Assembly: GCA_019694395.1 (NCBI GenBank)
Contig: JAIBCC010000021.1
Location: forward strand, 49,651 to 113,650
Reading direction: 5' to 3'
From: Pyrinomonadaceae bacterium
GTDB taxonomy: Bacteria; Acidobacteriota; Blastocatellia; Pyrinomonadales; Pyrinomonadaceae
DNA: 64,000 nt
The position numbers and the translations under genes are program-made. Numbering within the stretch: the first letter of the stretch is position 1; each line of letters opens with the position of its first letter. Shown piece by piece: positions 26,138 through 34,699 of the stretch. The notes under the pieces were generated by a model, which was given only the letters and a program-made list of their open reading frames with translations, ran no database searches and was not told the origin of the DNA.

Positions 26138-26247
26138 ATTTTTCTCCGCAGGATGTTTTCGCCAATATTCAATCTTTTGGATTCAAACGTCAAGTGTTAA
26201 AATTCAGTTGCCAAGCTGAAACCTAAAATCTAAAATCAGGAATCAAA

Positions 26248-27213
26248 ATGAATCGTTTTATCAATGAGAAAAAAGATAATTGGCAGCGGCTCGAAGATCT
26301 ATTGGAGTTGATGGGAGTTTCTTCAATTAAAAGTCTGTCGCGGATGGAAGTGCGCGAATTTGGCGAGCTTTACCGGCGGGCGGCGGCTGATCTGGCTATT
26401 GCGCGGGCAGAAACACGCGATCCGAAACTGATAAATTATTTAAATAGTTTGGTTATTCGTGCTCACGGCAAAATTTATCGGGCAGAAAGCCAAGGCGTAA
26501 ATCTTCTTTGGCAGTTTTTTGCTAAAGATTTTCCTCAAGCCTTTCGCCGAACCTGGAAATATACTGCGTTGGCTTTTGCTCTATTTGCTTTTTTCGCCAT
26601 TGCATCAGGTGTTTTATGTTATCTTGACCCAAAATTTGCCGATGATCTGGGAGTTTCCTCAGCCCGATTTATGGCGAAGGATAATTTCAAATGGTGGGAA
26701 TCTTTGAATGAAGAAAATCAAATCGGCGCAACTAAAATCCTGACCAATAACATTTTGGTTACTTTCAAAGCCTTTGCATATGGCGCATTTTTCGGTGTTG
26801 GAACAATTTATGTTTTAGTTTATAACGGATTGCAGATTGGCGGTGTGGTCGGAGCATGTTATCAAGTCAACCCGCCTTTTGCCAATGATTTGGTGACTTT
26901 TATGGTTGGTCACGGTGTCATTGAGCTTTCGTGCATTTTCATAGCGGGCGGGGCGGGGATGCTGATCGGGTATTCGATGATAAATCCCGGTGATTTGAGC
27001 CGGACACAGGCTTTGAAAAAAAATGGTTTGGAAGCCGTTCGGCTGGCGATCGGATGCGCTTGTTTACTGGTTATTGCCGGAACTATCGAAGGATTTTTGT
27101 CTCCCTCAGCATTGCCTGCTTTTGTTAAATACGGGACGGGAGGATTAACAGGCATTGCGATGTATTCTTATTTAATTTTGGTTGGACGAGAAGGAGAAAG
27201 TCAAAAAATTTAA
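26248..27213 (+). CDS. SpoIIM/stage II sporulation M-like integral membrane protein
   Basis: The 321-residue protein belongs to the SpoIIM-like group (PF01944). A soluble N-terminus of about 95 residues (SRMEVREFGELYRRAAADLAIARAE) precedes about five membrane helices (ALAFALFAFFAIASGVLCY; AFAYGAFFGVGTIYVLVYNG; GHGVIELSCIFIAGGAGMLIGY; AIGCACLLVIAGTIEGF; a final one). The GHGVIEL motif is conserved in the family. In non-sporulating bacteria it is often beside RDD, MoxR and DUF58 genes; none of these is here. Function is unknown; an envelope role is likely. Confidence 0.87.
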   Translation: MNRFINEKKDNWQRLEDLLELMGVSSIKSLSRMEVREFGELYRRAAADLAIARAETRDPKLINYLNSLVIRAHGKIYRAESQGVNLLWQFFAKDFPQAFRRTWKYTALAFALFAFFAIASGVLCYLDPKFADDLGVSSARFMAKDNFKWWESLNEENQIGATKILTNNILVTFKAFAYGAFFGVGTIYVLVYNGLQIGGVVGACYQVNPPFANDLVTFMVGHGVIELSCIFIAGGAGMLIGYSMINPGDLSRTQALKKNGLEAVRLAIGCACLLVIAGTIEGFLSPSALPAFVKYGTGGLTGIAMYSYLILVGREGESQKI

Positions 27214-27243
27214 GAAACTGGTGAATGGCTCAAAACCTAAGAA

Positions 27244-27271
27244 TTTTGACCTTTGACTTTTGACTTTTGAC
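27244..27271. repeat. Degenerate heptamer array, 4 units
   Basis: Three TTTTGAC units and one CTTTGAC unit in 7-base register, 30 bases after the SpoIIM-like gene. Confidence 0.65.
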
Positions 27272-27445
27272 TTCAATCAGATTTGAATATTTACTAATTT
27301 AACTCTATATTCAATTAATAAAGCATCCAAACTCTGAAAAAAGTCATCAATTTATCAGGTTAAAAGCGGTTCACAATGCCGAATTGGTTAGTTTGTGTTA
27401 AAATCCGCAAAGTGCTAATTTTAGAAATTTTAGGAGAAAAAGTTA

Positions 27446-28279
27446 GTGTTTTTACACTTTAAGTCCTTTGCTTTATCAGTTTCAATAATTTTGACAGGAG
27501 TTTTCGCCATCGTTGCTCAACAGGCAACACCAACTCCTACTCCTGCCAAAGAAGAGAAAAAAGATAATAAACAAGATAATAAATCAAACTCTAATCAGGC
27601 AGTTACGGCTGAACAAGTTGCAGAGTCGGCAGTTCTGATTTACGGTTTGTATGTAGGCGGGAGACCCGGATTAAATCAGATTCGTAAAACTTCGGTTGAG
27701 CGTGGAAAGATCAATATAACGAATGCCGACGGAACATTAGATCAGGCAAACTATGAAAAACGAAGTTTGCGTGGTGAAAGTCTGGAAAAAGAAAAAGTCC
27801 GGCTCGATCAAGAGTTTCCAACTGCCAGATTTGCTTTGATTTATAAAGACAGCAAAATCAGCGGATTATTTAATGATTCGGTTTTTACTCCGCGAGAGGA
27901 TGCTTCAGTAGCATTTACCAATCAAATTTGGCGCGGGCTTGAAGGTTTGCTGCGTTACAAGGAAAATGGCTCAACCATCGTTTTGAACGGTAAAGAAAAG
28001 CAAAACGGAGTTGAATTTTATTCGTTAGATGTGACGGACAAATCCAATCGCACTACCCGATTTTTTATCAGTGCCAAATTTTTCAAGGTCATGTGGCTTG
28101 AATATACCGAAGGCGGAATTAAATACACCAGAAAATTTTCCGATTATCGTTATGCACAGGGAACTTTGGTTCCATATCGCTCAGTTTTACTGGCTAATAA
28201 TAAACAAATCGAAGAAGTGACAATTTCTACTGTTACCTTCGGACAAAAAATTGAAGAAGACGTTTTTCAGGCAGGCTAA
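27446..28279 (+). CDS. Exported protein of unknown function
   Basis: The start is GTG at 27446 with TAGGAG about 10 bases upstream. A signal peptide (SFALSVSIILTGVFAIVAQ) is followed by a Thr/Pro- and Lys/Asn-rich linker (TPTPTPAKEEKK). The 220-residue mature domain is rich in beta strands (for example FFISAKFFKVMWLEYTEG and KYTRKFSDYRYAQGTLVPYRSVL). The second half resembles the folded-sheet lipid-carrier domains of LolA/LolB-type proteins in its spacing, but identity is too weak to name it. No lipobox cysteine is present. It ends at a shared bidirectional terminator. Confidence 0.78.
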   Translation: MFLHFKSFALSVSIILTGVFAIVAQQATPTPTPAKEEKKDNKQDNKSNSNQAVTAEQVAESAVLIYGLYVGGRPGLNQIRKTSVERGKINITNADGTLDQANYEKRSLRGESLEKEKVRLDQEFPTARFALIYKDSKISGLFNDSVFTPREDASVAFTNQIWRGLEGLLRYKENGSTIVLNGKEKQNGVEFYSLDVTDKSNRTTRFFISAKFFKVMWLEYTEGGIKYTRKFSDYRYAQGTLVPYRSVLLANNKQIEEVTISTVTFGQKIEEDVFQAG

Positions 28280-28311
28280 ACAGTTTTTGAAAAATATCAA
28301 CTACACATAAA

Positions 28312-28350
28312 AAAAGTGAGGGACAAAAATCAAATGTATCCCTCACTTTT
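28312..28350. terminator. Bidirectional terminator between convergent genes
   Basis: AAAAGTGAGGGA pairs with TCCCTCACTTTT (12 bp) around a 15-base loop. It has A and T runs on both sides, so it can serve the gene at 27446 (plus) and the kinase at 28370 (minus). Confidence 0.85.
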
Positions 28351-28369
28351 AGTTTTTAAAAAAGAAAAT

Positions 28370-29305
28370 CTAAGCCGAAATGCTTCTTTCAAAAGGAATT
28401 TCGTCAAAATGCGTCATCTTTTTGAAATCGCGGAAACGTTGATTTATTTCAGCATATTCGAGTGCATCAACTCTTTCGGTGCCAAATTTTTCCACATTGA
28501 ACGAAGCCATAACGGAACCGTAGATCATTGCGCGGCGCAAAACTTCATCGGTAATTTCCTTTTGGCTGGCGATGTATCCCATAAATCCGCCGGCAAAAGT
28601 ATCACCTGCACCGGTCGGATCAAAAACGCTTTCGAGCGGATATGCCGGACACGCAAAATAAGAATCTTTAGTGAAAAGCGTTGCACCGTATTCGCCGCGT
28701 TTGATAACAACGGCTTTCAGCCCGAAATCCAAAATAGCTTTGGCAGCTTTATGAATATTCGGTTCATCGGTTAATTGACGGGCTTCGGCATCGTTAATAA
28801 TAATGCAGTCAACGACTTTGATGGTTTCGATGAGATTATCTTTCATCGAAGAGATCCAAAAATTCATCGTGTCCATTGCCACAAATTCAGCTTTGGTGCA
28901 TTGCTCACGAACTTCTTTTTGCAGCATCGGCAAAATATTTGCCAGAAAGACGATACGGGCATTTTTCGATTCTTCCGATAATTTCGGCTGAAATGTTTCA
29001 AAAACATTCAACTGAGTATCGAGCGTGTGCGCCGTGTTCATATCATAGTCGTAACGACCGCTCCAGAAAAATGTTTTGCCGTCGGGAACGATTTCAATAT
29101 CATCGGTGTTGATGTGATGACGTTGGAAAACTGCCCATTCTTCATCGCCAAAATCTCCGCCAACCACGCCAACGCAACGGACATTAGTAAAAAAACTCGC
29201 CGAAAGCGAAAAGTGCGTTCCCGCACCACCCAAAATTTTGTCGCGTTTGCCAAACGGAGTTTCCAAAGCATCAAACGCAACTGAACCTACAACTGTTAAA
29301 GACAT
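28370..29305 (-). CDS. PfkB family carbohydrate/nucleoside kinase
   Basis: The 311-residue sugar or nucleoside kinase has the N-terminal GGAGTHFSLSASFF signature, MNFWI and the PfkB active-site motif DPTGAGDTFAGGFMGY with its catalytic Asp. The VKRGEYGATLF strand is also typical. It phosphorylates a sugar or nucleoside with ATP; substrates vary too much within the family to specify. It stands alone between convergent and same-strand neighbours without a metabolic operon. Confidence 0.92.
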   Translation of the reverse strand: MSLTVVGSVAFDALETPFGKRDKILGGAGTHFSLSASFFTNVRCVGVVGGDFGDEEWAVFQRHHINTDDIEIVPDGKTFFWSGRYDYDMNTAHTLDTQLNVFETFQPKLSEESKNARIVFLANILPMLQKEVREQCTKAEFVAMDTMNFWISSMKDNLIETIKVVDCIIINDAEARQLTDEPNIHKAAKAILDFGLKAVVIKRGEYGATLFTKDSYFACPAYPLESVFDPTGAGDTFAGGFMGYIASQKEITDEVLRRAMIYGSVMASFNVEKFGTERVDALEYAEINQRFRDFKKMTHFDEIPFERSISA

Positions 29306-29536
29306 AATTTTTGATAGTTACCTTATTGAATAATTTGTTGGATAAACACAAAAATACAGATTAACACAAAAATTTTGAGAGAAAAAATCAATAGCAAACA
29401 GATTTATCCAAAACAGGTCTGTTGGGAAATTCTCTTTTGCAGCAATTTATTTTGATCGAAATAGACTTTGAGACAAAAGAATTGAAATTACAAAAATAAT
29501 TTGTTTGGAAAAGAAAATAGGATGTTTTGCAAAATT

Positions 29537-30349
29537 TTAAGGTTTTTGTTTTGCCACATCAACGCCATCTAAAACGCATTTTGATATATCCCCAAACTTC
29601 GTGCTCAAGGTATTTCCAATTTTTCGCGGGTAATCAATATGAACAAGTGAACTGGTTTTATTAATTGAAATGATTTGAAAATCGTTTTGAGAAATTCCGG
29701 CACAGTCATCACCTATCTGCATTCCGACTTTTAATCCTGAGCTATTTCCCTTATCAATTTTTGCAAAAACTTTTCCGTTCTTTTCTATGATTTCGATAAT
29801 CTTCGCTTCAATCGGAGTTTTCAATAGGTAGTTTTTCCAATAAACAGGTAACTGCGGCAAACCGCCAACAGATTTCTTTTCGTCTCCATTTCTGCTAAAA
29901 AATAGTCCTTTTAAGCGGCTGGATTCAATGGTAATCTCCCTGTTTACAGAATTTATGAATGCTAGAAGGCGGTTAGGCGGAATTAAATAATACCGGTCTG
30001 ACCAGGAAACTATTTGCAACTGGTCAAATTGTTGCCGTTTTTCTGTTTTTGAGCTTCTAAACCCATCTCTAGAAAATTTTAAAAAGTTTTTTTCAATAGA
30101 AAACGTTCCCCACTCCTTATCGTAATTCAAACAATCATTCGGAGTTTCTTTATTGGTTACGCAAAGATCTGACCAGTTAGTAATTGAATAATTACCACTT
30201 TTTTCTATTTCAATGACAATTCCATCCCAAGAAGACGAAGCGGAGTATGTTCCTATAACATTTTCAAAAGAGTATTTTGTCTCCTGAGCTAAACCATCAA
30301 GGCTGAGATAAATAACTATCAAAGTAATAAAAAGAGATTGAACTTTCAT
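29537..30349 (-). CDS. Exported protein of unknown function
   Basis: The 270-residue protein was not recognised. A signal peptide (LFITLIVIYLSLDGLAQ) precedes an N-terminal domain with a beta pattern and two cysteines (DLCVTNKETPNDCLN). The C-terminal 90 residues (IIEKNGKVFAKIDKGNSSGLKVGMQIGDD) resemble small beta-barrel domains seen in FlgT-like and other envelope proteins. The similarity is only in pattern. It may belong with the exported protein at 30445, which lies 96 bases upstream on the same strand. Confidence 0.7.
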   Translation of the reverse strand: MKVQSLFITLIVIYLSLDGLAQETKYSFENVIGTYSASSSWDGIVIEIEKSGNYSITNWSDLCVTNKETPNDCLNYDKEWGTFSIEKNFLKFSRDGFRSSKTEKRQQFDQLQIVSWSDRYYLIPPNRLLAFINSVNREITIESSRLKGLFFSRNGDEKKSVGGLPQLPVYWKNYLLKTPIEAKIIEIIEKNGKVFAKIDKGNSSGLKVGMQIGDDCAGISQNDFQIISINKTSSLVHIDYPRKIGNTLSTKFGDISKCVLDGVDVAKQKP

Positions 30350-30363
30350 ACTAAACTCGTTGT

Positions 30364-30391
30364 TTTACTTAACTTTCCAAGGCGGATTTTT
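30364..30391. repeat. Orphan copy of the VOC gene 3' end
   Basis: A 28-base exact copy of 30892-30919, the last codons and stop of the VOC gene, lies here outside any gene. Similarity fades after about five more bases. The two copies are direct repeats 528 bases apart and flank the small exported gene at 30445. Confidence 0.75.
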
Positions 30392-30444
30392 ACGGCTCTC
30401 TCCTAAACAAAAGGATATTTTTAACTATCTTTGATTGTAAACAC

Positions 30445-30867
30445 CTAATCTTTTTGGGAAAGCAACAACCCAAAGAGTAATACAGCTCCAGCTCCGATGG
30501 CAACAATAGTAACAACAATTGCAGAGCCTCCTATTGCTCCGATTCCTTTACTTTTGATTTGCTTAACCTGAGAAAACTGAATTTCTATGGCGGAATTTGT
30601 TTTGTCAACAGCCACGACATTATTATTGATAATTTCGTAACCATCAACCACGATAAAACTATCTGCTTTTATTTGTTTAATGAACCCCTTAATTTTTCGT
30701 CCGTCCAATAATTTTACTTCAACTTTGTGGTTTTCACCGATTTTATTAACTGCGTCCTTTATTTGAGTCGCATTATCTTGTGCAGTTTTAACTTGAGGAG
30801 CGTTTGAATAACAAATCAAGTTGAGAATACTAATAATCAATACTGAACATAAGAAATTTTTGCTCAT
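30445..30867 (-). CDS. Small exported or membrane protein with Sm-like beta domain
   Basis: The start ATG at 30867 is chosen because GGGAGG lies just upstream. A signal peptide precedes a domain (KVEVKLLDGRKIKGFIKQIKADSFIVVDG, then VEFSQVKQI-like ending) that has the strand pattern of LSM/Sm-fold proteins. A hydrophobic helix follows near the C-terminus (GAIGGSAIVVTIVAIGAGAVLLFGLLL). The role is unknown. Proteins of this layout occur commonly as single small genes in Acidobacteriota genomes, from my general knowledge. Confidence 0.7.
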   Translation of the reverse strand: MSKNFLCSVLIISILNLICYSNAPQVKTAQDNATQIKDAVNKIGENHKVEVKLLDGRKIKGFIKQIKADSFIVVDGYEIINNNVVAVDKTNSAIEIQFSQVKQIKSKGIGAIGGSAIVVTIVAIGAGAVLLFGLLLSQKD

Positions 30868-30892
30868 TAATGTTCCTCCCAAAAACTTTTAT

Positions 30893-31270
30893 TTACTTAA
30901 CTTTCCAAGGCGGATTTTTGCGATTTTCGCCCGCGTAAAAGAGAATTATTCGGTTGCCGTCAACGTCTTTTAGATGCGCTTCACGCCAGAGCCAAACTTG
31001 GTCAACAGGCTCAGAGTCAAAAGTTAAACCAAGTTCTTTGAGCCGTTTAACTTCTTCATCTAAATTCTCGCATTCAAAATATAAAACAATATTTGAGATT
31101 TGAGAATCATTTTCGGTTTCGTGAATTGAAAGCGTGGAATCTCCGTCAGGACATTCAAAACGAACATATCTGGGTGCAGAATCAACAATTAAACGAAGTC
31201 CGAGTTTTTTGTAAAATTCAATTGATTCAAACGGTCTGGTTGAATAAATCGTGACTTGGTTAAGGTTCAT
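30893..31270 (-). CDS. VOC family protein (glyoxalase/bleomycin-resistance fold)
   Basis: The 125-residue protein has the paired beta-alpha-beta-beta-beta modules of vicinal oxygen chelate proteins (QVTIYSTRPFESIEFYKKLG; HLKDVDGNRIILFYAGE). The start ATG at 31270 gives the normal module start (MNLNQVTIYS); the longer frame adds an unrelated basic leader. Likely metal ligands include the glutamate in YFECENL and the His in REAHLKDVDG. It is divergent from the PqqD fusion gene. Substrate unknown. Its 3' end is duplicated at 30364. Confidence 0.85.
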   Translation of the reverse strand: MNLNQVTIYSTRPFESIEFYKKLGLRLIVDSAPRYVRFECPDGDSTLSIHETENDSQISNIVLYFECENLDEEVKRLKELGLTFDSEPVDQVWLWREAHLKDVDGNRIILFYAGENRKNPPWKVK

Positions 31271-31353
31271 AAAACAAAAGTTTAGTGCTTTTGACCTCTT
31301 TTTCCAATAGTTCCTGCGAGTTTTTATAAGAATTTTTTTTGGAGAAAGATGTT

Positions 31354-31938
31354 TTGAAACTACCAAAAGCCAAAACCGAAAATATAGTTACTCAAAAATC
31401 CGGTAAAGAACTGCTTTTATATGATTTATCAACAAATAAAGCCTATTGTTTGAATGAAACTGCGGCAATCATTTATCAATTCTGCGATGGTAAAAAGTTT
31501 TCTGTTGAGTTGAAAATACAGACAAATTTTCCTGATGAAATGATCTTTTTAGCCTTAGAAGAATTAAATCGGGAAAATCTCTTGGAAGAAAATTACAATG
31601 CACCTTTTGAGGGAATGAGCCGGCGGCAAGCTGTCAAGAAAATCGGATTTTCTTCTTTGCTGGCATTGCCGTTGATTACTTCAATTATTGCTCCGGCAGC
31701 AGCAGCCTCCGGCTCTACTTGTCTTTTTCCCGGCGGATTGTTAGAAGGGGAATTCCTCAGCCCTGCCAGTGTTTCAGGAGCTTGCGGTTCTTATCCTGAC
31801 TCACTTTATGAATCTGTTTGTGATACACAGGCTTGGAACTGCTGCACCGGTCAGACGCATTATGTCCGCTGCACCGAAATTCCTACTCGACCCGGGTTTC
31901 AGCCGATTTCCAGTTTGACTTGCTATTGTGAACCTTAA
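31354..31938 (+). CDS. PqqD-like domain fused to a twin-arginine segment and Cys-rich tail
   Basis: The start TTG at 31354 is chosen because GGAG lies 9 bases upstream; another TTG at 31339 lacks one. Residues 1-80 match the PqqD/RRE peptide-recognition fold (LLYDLSTNKAYCLNETAAIIYQFCDG; ALEELNRENLLEEN). S89-R-R91-QAVKK is followed by a hydrophobic stretch (about 98-118) ending APAAAA, a Tat-type signal in the middle of the protein. The tail of about 72 residues has eight cysteines (C123, 144, 156, 163, 164, 173, 190, 192). No radical SAM or protease partner is adjacent. It could be a fused RRE-precursor or an anchored protein. Confidence 0.8.
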   Translation: MKLPKAKTENIVTQKSGKELLLYDLSTNKAYCLNETAAIIYQFCDGKKFSVELKIQTNFPDEMIFLALEELNRENLLEENYNAPFEGMSRRQAVKKIGFSSLLALPLITSIIAPAAAASGSTCLFPGGLLEGEFLSPASVSGACGSYPDSLYESVCDTQAWNCCTGQTHYVRCTEIPTRPGFQPISSLTCYCEP

Positions 31939-31946
31939 AAAATAAA

Positions 31947-31968
31947 AGGGAGAAAATTACCTCTCCCT
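31947..31968 (-). terminator. Terminator between convergent genes
   Basis: AGGGAGA pairs with TCTCCCT around an eight-base loop. The T-rich tract lies on the minus-strand side, so it best serves the gene at 31994. Confidence 0.6.
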
Positions 31969-31993
31969 GTGAAAAAAATCTATGAATTAAAAA

Positions 31994-32452
31994 TTAGGGG
32001 TTCGATTTAGGCTGCAATGTTTTTAACTGTTTTTCAGTTTCGCCAATATATTTGCTGTTCGGATATTTGTCTTTAATCATTGTAAAATAGACAGTTGCAT
32101 CTTCGCGTAAGCGTTCGGGCGAGAATCTTTTCTTTTCTTCATCATCTTTTAATGCCAGATTTTCTCTTCCTTTTCCATCAGCCAAATTTTTACTGCTCAT
32201 CGCGGCAATAAAAAGAAATTCGTCCATTTGCGAAAAATTGGGATTGGCGGCTAAAGTTTCCTCAAAACGCATAATTACAGCTTTGTAAGCCTTTTTAAGT
32301 TTGTAATATTGCCACGCAACTTCGAGATTATGCTTAGCATCGGCTTCCAGAACAGGATCACGCTGAACTTTTGGCTCATCCGGTTTTTGAGCAAAAGTGG
32401 TTGCCGTAAAAGATAAAAAGATAAAACTAAAAATGATAAGTGCTTTTTTCAT
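31994..32452 (-). CDS. Exported BamD/TPR-like small protein
   Basis: The 152-residue protein starts at ATG 32452, which gives a clean signal peptide (ALIIFSFIFLSFTATTFAQ). Helical repeats of the outer-membrane-lipoprotein-assembly type follow (VAWQYYKLKKAYKAVIMRFEETLAANPNFSQMDEFLF; YFTMIKDKYPNSKYIGETEKQL). It is shorter than BamD and has no lipobox cysteine, so it is probably a periplasmic TPR protein and not the BamD of this organism. Confidence 0.8.
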   Translation of the reverse strand: MKKALIIFSFIFLSFTATTFAQKPDEPKVQRDPVLEADAKHNLEVAWQYYKLKKAYKAVIMRFEETLAANPNFSQMDEFLFIAAMSSKNLADGKGRENLALKDDEEKKRFSPERLREDATVYFTMIKDKYPNSKYIGETEKQLKTLQPKSNP

Positions 32453-32951
32453 AGAAGTATTATGCTCCAAAATAGTTTGGATGCCAAAAACTGTCGATTA
32501 GTTTATTCGACCAAAATTAAGATGTATTCGATTTTTTAAAAATTTGGTAAAAGCTTCAAAGTTGTTTTATATTTTGGTGAGAAATACTTCGTTTTATTAC
32601 ACTAAATTATTGACAGATCGTTATTTAATAATTTTATCTTCACTCAAAAAATGGGTTTGATGGGTCGCTTAATTTAGAAAACCGCAAAATTAGTTTGCAA
32701 CAATCCCCTTTTATAGGGCATCATAGAAAAGTTATTCCTTCTCTCTTGCATCGACGGTGATGCGCTGGCTTCAAAAAAGTTTCATTCGATAGCGTTTTGG
32801 ATAGTTAGGGAGTTGGTCGGTTATAATTACAGAAGTTGTTCTTTTGCAGAACACCCGAACCCGATCCTTCGTTGCTGACCGTTTCTCCGGAGCCAATTCG
32901 ATTTCGACACTTCTTTTTCAGTCTCTTTTCGAGACAAAGGTAAATATTAAA
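32453..32951 (+). promoter_or_regulatory. Long leader region before the RRM gene
   Basis: A 499-base gap. TATAAT lies at 32822-32827 with a weak TTGGAT 19 bases upstream. The predicted leader of about 115 nt contains CTCCGGAG, and a GTCTC/GAGAC hairpin (32921-32935) immediately before AAAGG, the ribosome binding site. A long structured leader fits cold-shock RNA-binding genes, but the region left of 32780 shows nothing clear. Confidence 0.45.
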
Positions 32952-33287
32952 ATGAAACTTTATGTAGGGAATCTTTCCTTTGATACATCAGATCAGGATT
33001 TGGAACAATTGTTCAGCCAATCGGGAACCGTTAATTCGGCACGTATTATTACTGACCGTGATTCAGGACGCTCACGCGGATTCGGTTTTGTTGAAATGTC
33101 TTCTAAATCTGAAGGCAATACCGCGATAGACGAATTCAACGGTAAAGAAATCAACGGACGTAGTTTGGTGGTTAATGAAGCCAGACAGCGTGAAGACCAA
33201 AACAGTGGCGGAAATCGCGGCAACTATGGCGGCGGCGGCGGATATGGCGGAAACAAAAATCGTGGTGGTCGCACAAATCGCTGGTAA
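32952..33287 (+). CDS. RRM-domain RNA-binding protein with Gly-rich tail
   Basis: The 111-residue protein is of the bacterial Rbp type. RNP2 (KLYVGNLSF) and RNP1 (RGFGFVEM) are intact, with a Gly/Arg-rich tail (about 85-111). The ATG at 32952 follows AAAGG and puts MKLYVGNLSF at the N-terminus, as in the family; the upstream open frame is leader sequence. Such proteins are chaperones for mRNA and often rise in the cold. A DEAD-box helicase follows on the same strand beyond a strong terminator-like stem. Confidence 0.93.
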   Translation: MKLYVGNLSFDTSDQDLEQLFSQSGTVNSARIITDRDSGRSRGFGFVEMSSKSEGNTAIDEFNGKEINGRSLVVNEARQREDQNSGGNRGNYGGGGGYGGNKNRGGRTNRW

Positions 33288-33319
33288 TGGCGATTAGATA
33301 ATCCAGCGACTCTTAATTT

Positions 33320-33356
33320 AAAGTGCCTCTGGCTAAAAATAAGCCGGGGGCACTTT
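33320..33356 (+). terminator. Terminator or attenuator after the RRM gene
   Basis: AAAGTGCC pairs with GGCACTTT, and an inner GGCT/AGCC helix extends it. A T-rich stretch follows after four bases. It ends the RRM message but may let some transcription pass into the helicase gene 50 bases on. Confidence 0.75.
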
Positions 33357-33407
33357 GTCATTTTTATCAAAAGCATCATCTTTTTGAATGCTTATCAAAG
33401 GAATTTA

Positions 33408-34643
33408 ATGAAATTTTATGACTTGGGATTAAATAAAACGCTTGCTAGCAAATGTCAATCCCTCAATTTTACTGAGCCAACGCCGATCCAAAAACAAACT
33501 GTGCCGATTATCCTCACAGGATCTGATTTAATCGGCTGTGCAGAAACCGGAACCGGAAAAACCGCTGCTTTTCTGCTGCCTATAATTCACAAACTTGCTT
33601 CGCAAATTAAATCTGGAGTTCGGGTTCTGATTATTGCTCCAACTCGTGAGCTGGTTCTGCAAATCGAAGCAGTTTACAAACAATTTGCTTCAAAAGAATC
33701 TCCTTGCGTGAGTCTTATCGGAGGAGCAAGTTTACGATATCAATCCGAGGCTTTGCGGCGCGGAGCGAGTGTTGTTATTGCTACGCCGGGACGCTTGATT
33801 GATCATCTTGAACGCGGAAATCTTAACTTATCACGTATTGAAATACTTACTCTGGACGAAGCCGACAGGATGCTTGACATGGGATTTTTACCGTCTATCC
33901 GAAAAATTCTGGATAAACTTCCTTCAAAAAAACAAACATTGCTTTTTTCGGCAACTATGTCTGCTTCGGTTAAAAAGTTAGCGTTTTCGGTAATGAATAG
34001 CCCAAAGATCGTCATTGTTAATGATCAAAACAAAACGGCGGTGACAATTGATCAAGGGGTTTATTCGGTGATGGCGGCTTCAAAGACTGCCTTATTACTA
34101 AATTTACTGGAAACCAATGATTACGAAAGAGTAATTGTTTTCACCAGAACCAAACGCAGTGCCGAACAGCTTTCTCATATTATGACTGCCCGTGAATTGA
34201 GGGCAAACCGGATTCATGCTGACCGTTCCCAGTCACAACGGATAACTGCTCTCAGAGAATTTAGAGAGGGAAAAATAAAAATTTTGGTGGCTACAGATAT
34301 CGCTTCGCGTGGAATTGATGTTGATTCAGTTTCCCACGTTATTAATTACGATGTGCCGGAAACTCCTGAAGACTATGTTCATCGGATCGGCAGAACCGGA
34401 CGGGCTGGTAATGAAGGACAAGCTATTACATTAGTTTCACCAATAGAAGAAACATCTTTACGACAAATTGAAAGACTGATCGAGCAGCCAATAAAAAAAC
34501 TGATTTTACCTGATTTCGGTGAATTAAGTTTTTCGGCTAAAAAACTCGGAAATGTCTTTTTTAATCAGAGTCAGGGGCAGTCAAACCATTTTATTAAAAA
34601 TAATTCATTTCGTTCATTTGGTTCACGCCGAGTCGGAAGATAG
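33408..34643 (+). CDS. DEAD-box ATP-dependent RNA helicase
   Basis: The 411-residue protein starts at ATG 33408 with AAAGGA just upstream. All core motifs are present: the Q motif (TEPTPIQ), motif I (AETGTGKT), PTREL, GG, TPGRL, DEAD, SAT, and the C-terminal ARGIDV-like and HRIGRTGR motifs. The short basic C-terminus (after about 365) is of the RhlE/CshA kind. It unwinds structured RNA and, with the RRM gene beside it, suggests a cold-response or RNA-decay role. Confidence 0.95.
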   Translation: MKFYDLGLNKTLASKCQSLNFTEPTPIQKQTVPIILTGSDLIGCAETGTGKTAAFLLPIIHKLASQIKSGVRVLIIAPTRELVLQIEAVYKQFASKESPCVSLIGGASLRYQSEALRRGASVVIATPGRLIDHLERGNLNLSRIEILTLDEADRMLDMGFLPSIRKILDKLPSKKQTLLFSATMSASVKKLAFSVMNSPKIVIVNDQNKTAVTIDQGVYSVMAASKTALLLNLLETNDYERVIVFTRTKRSAEQLSHIMTARELRANRIHADRSQSQRITALREFREGKIKILVATDIASRGIDVDSVSHVINYDVPETPEDYVHRIGRTGRAGNEGQAITLVSPIEETSLRQIERLIEQPIKKLILPDFGELSFSAKKLGNVFFNQSQGQSNHFIKNNSFRSFGSRRVGR

Positions 34644-34699
34644 GTTTTATCAGGCAATGAATTGAATTCTAACTAACAAGACAAAAAAAGGAGCTTGAA

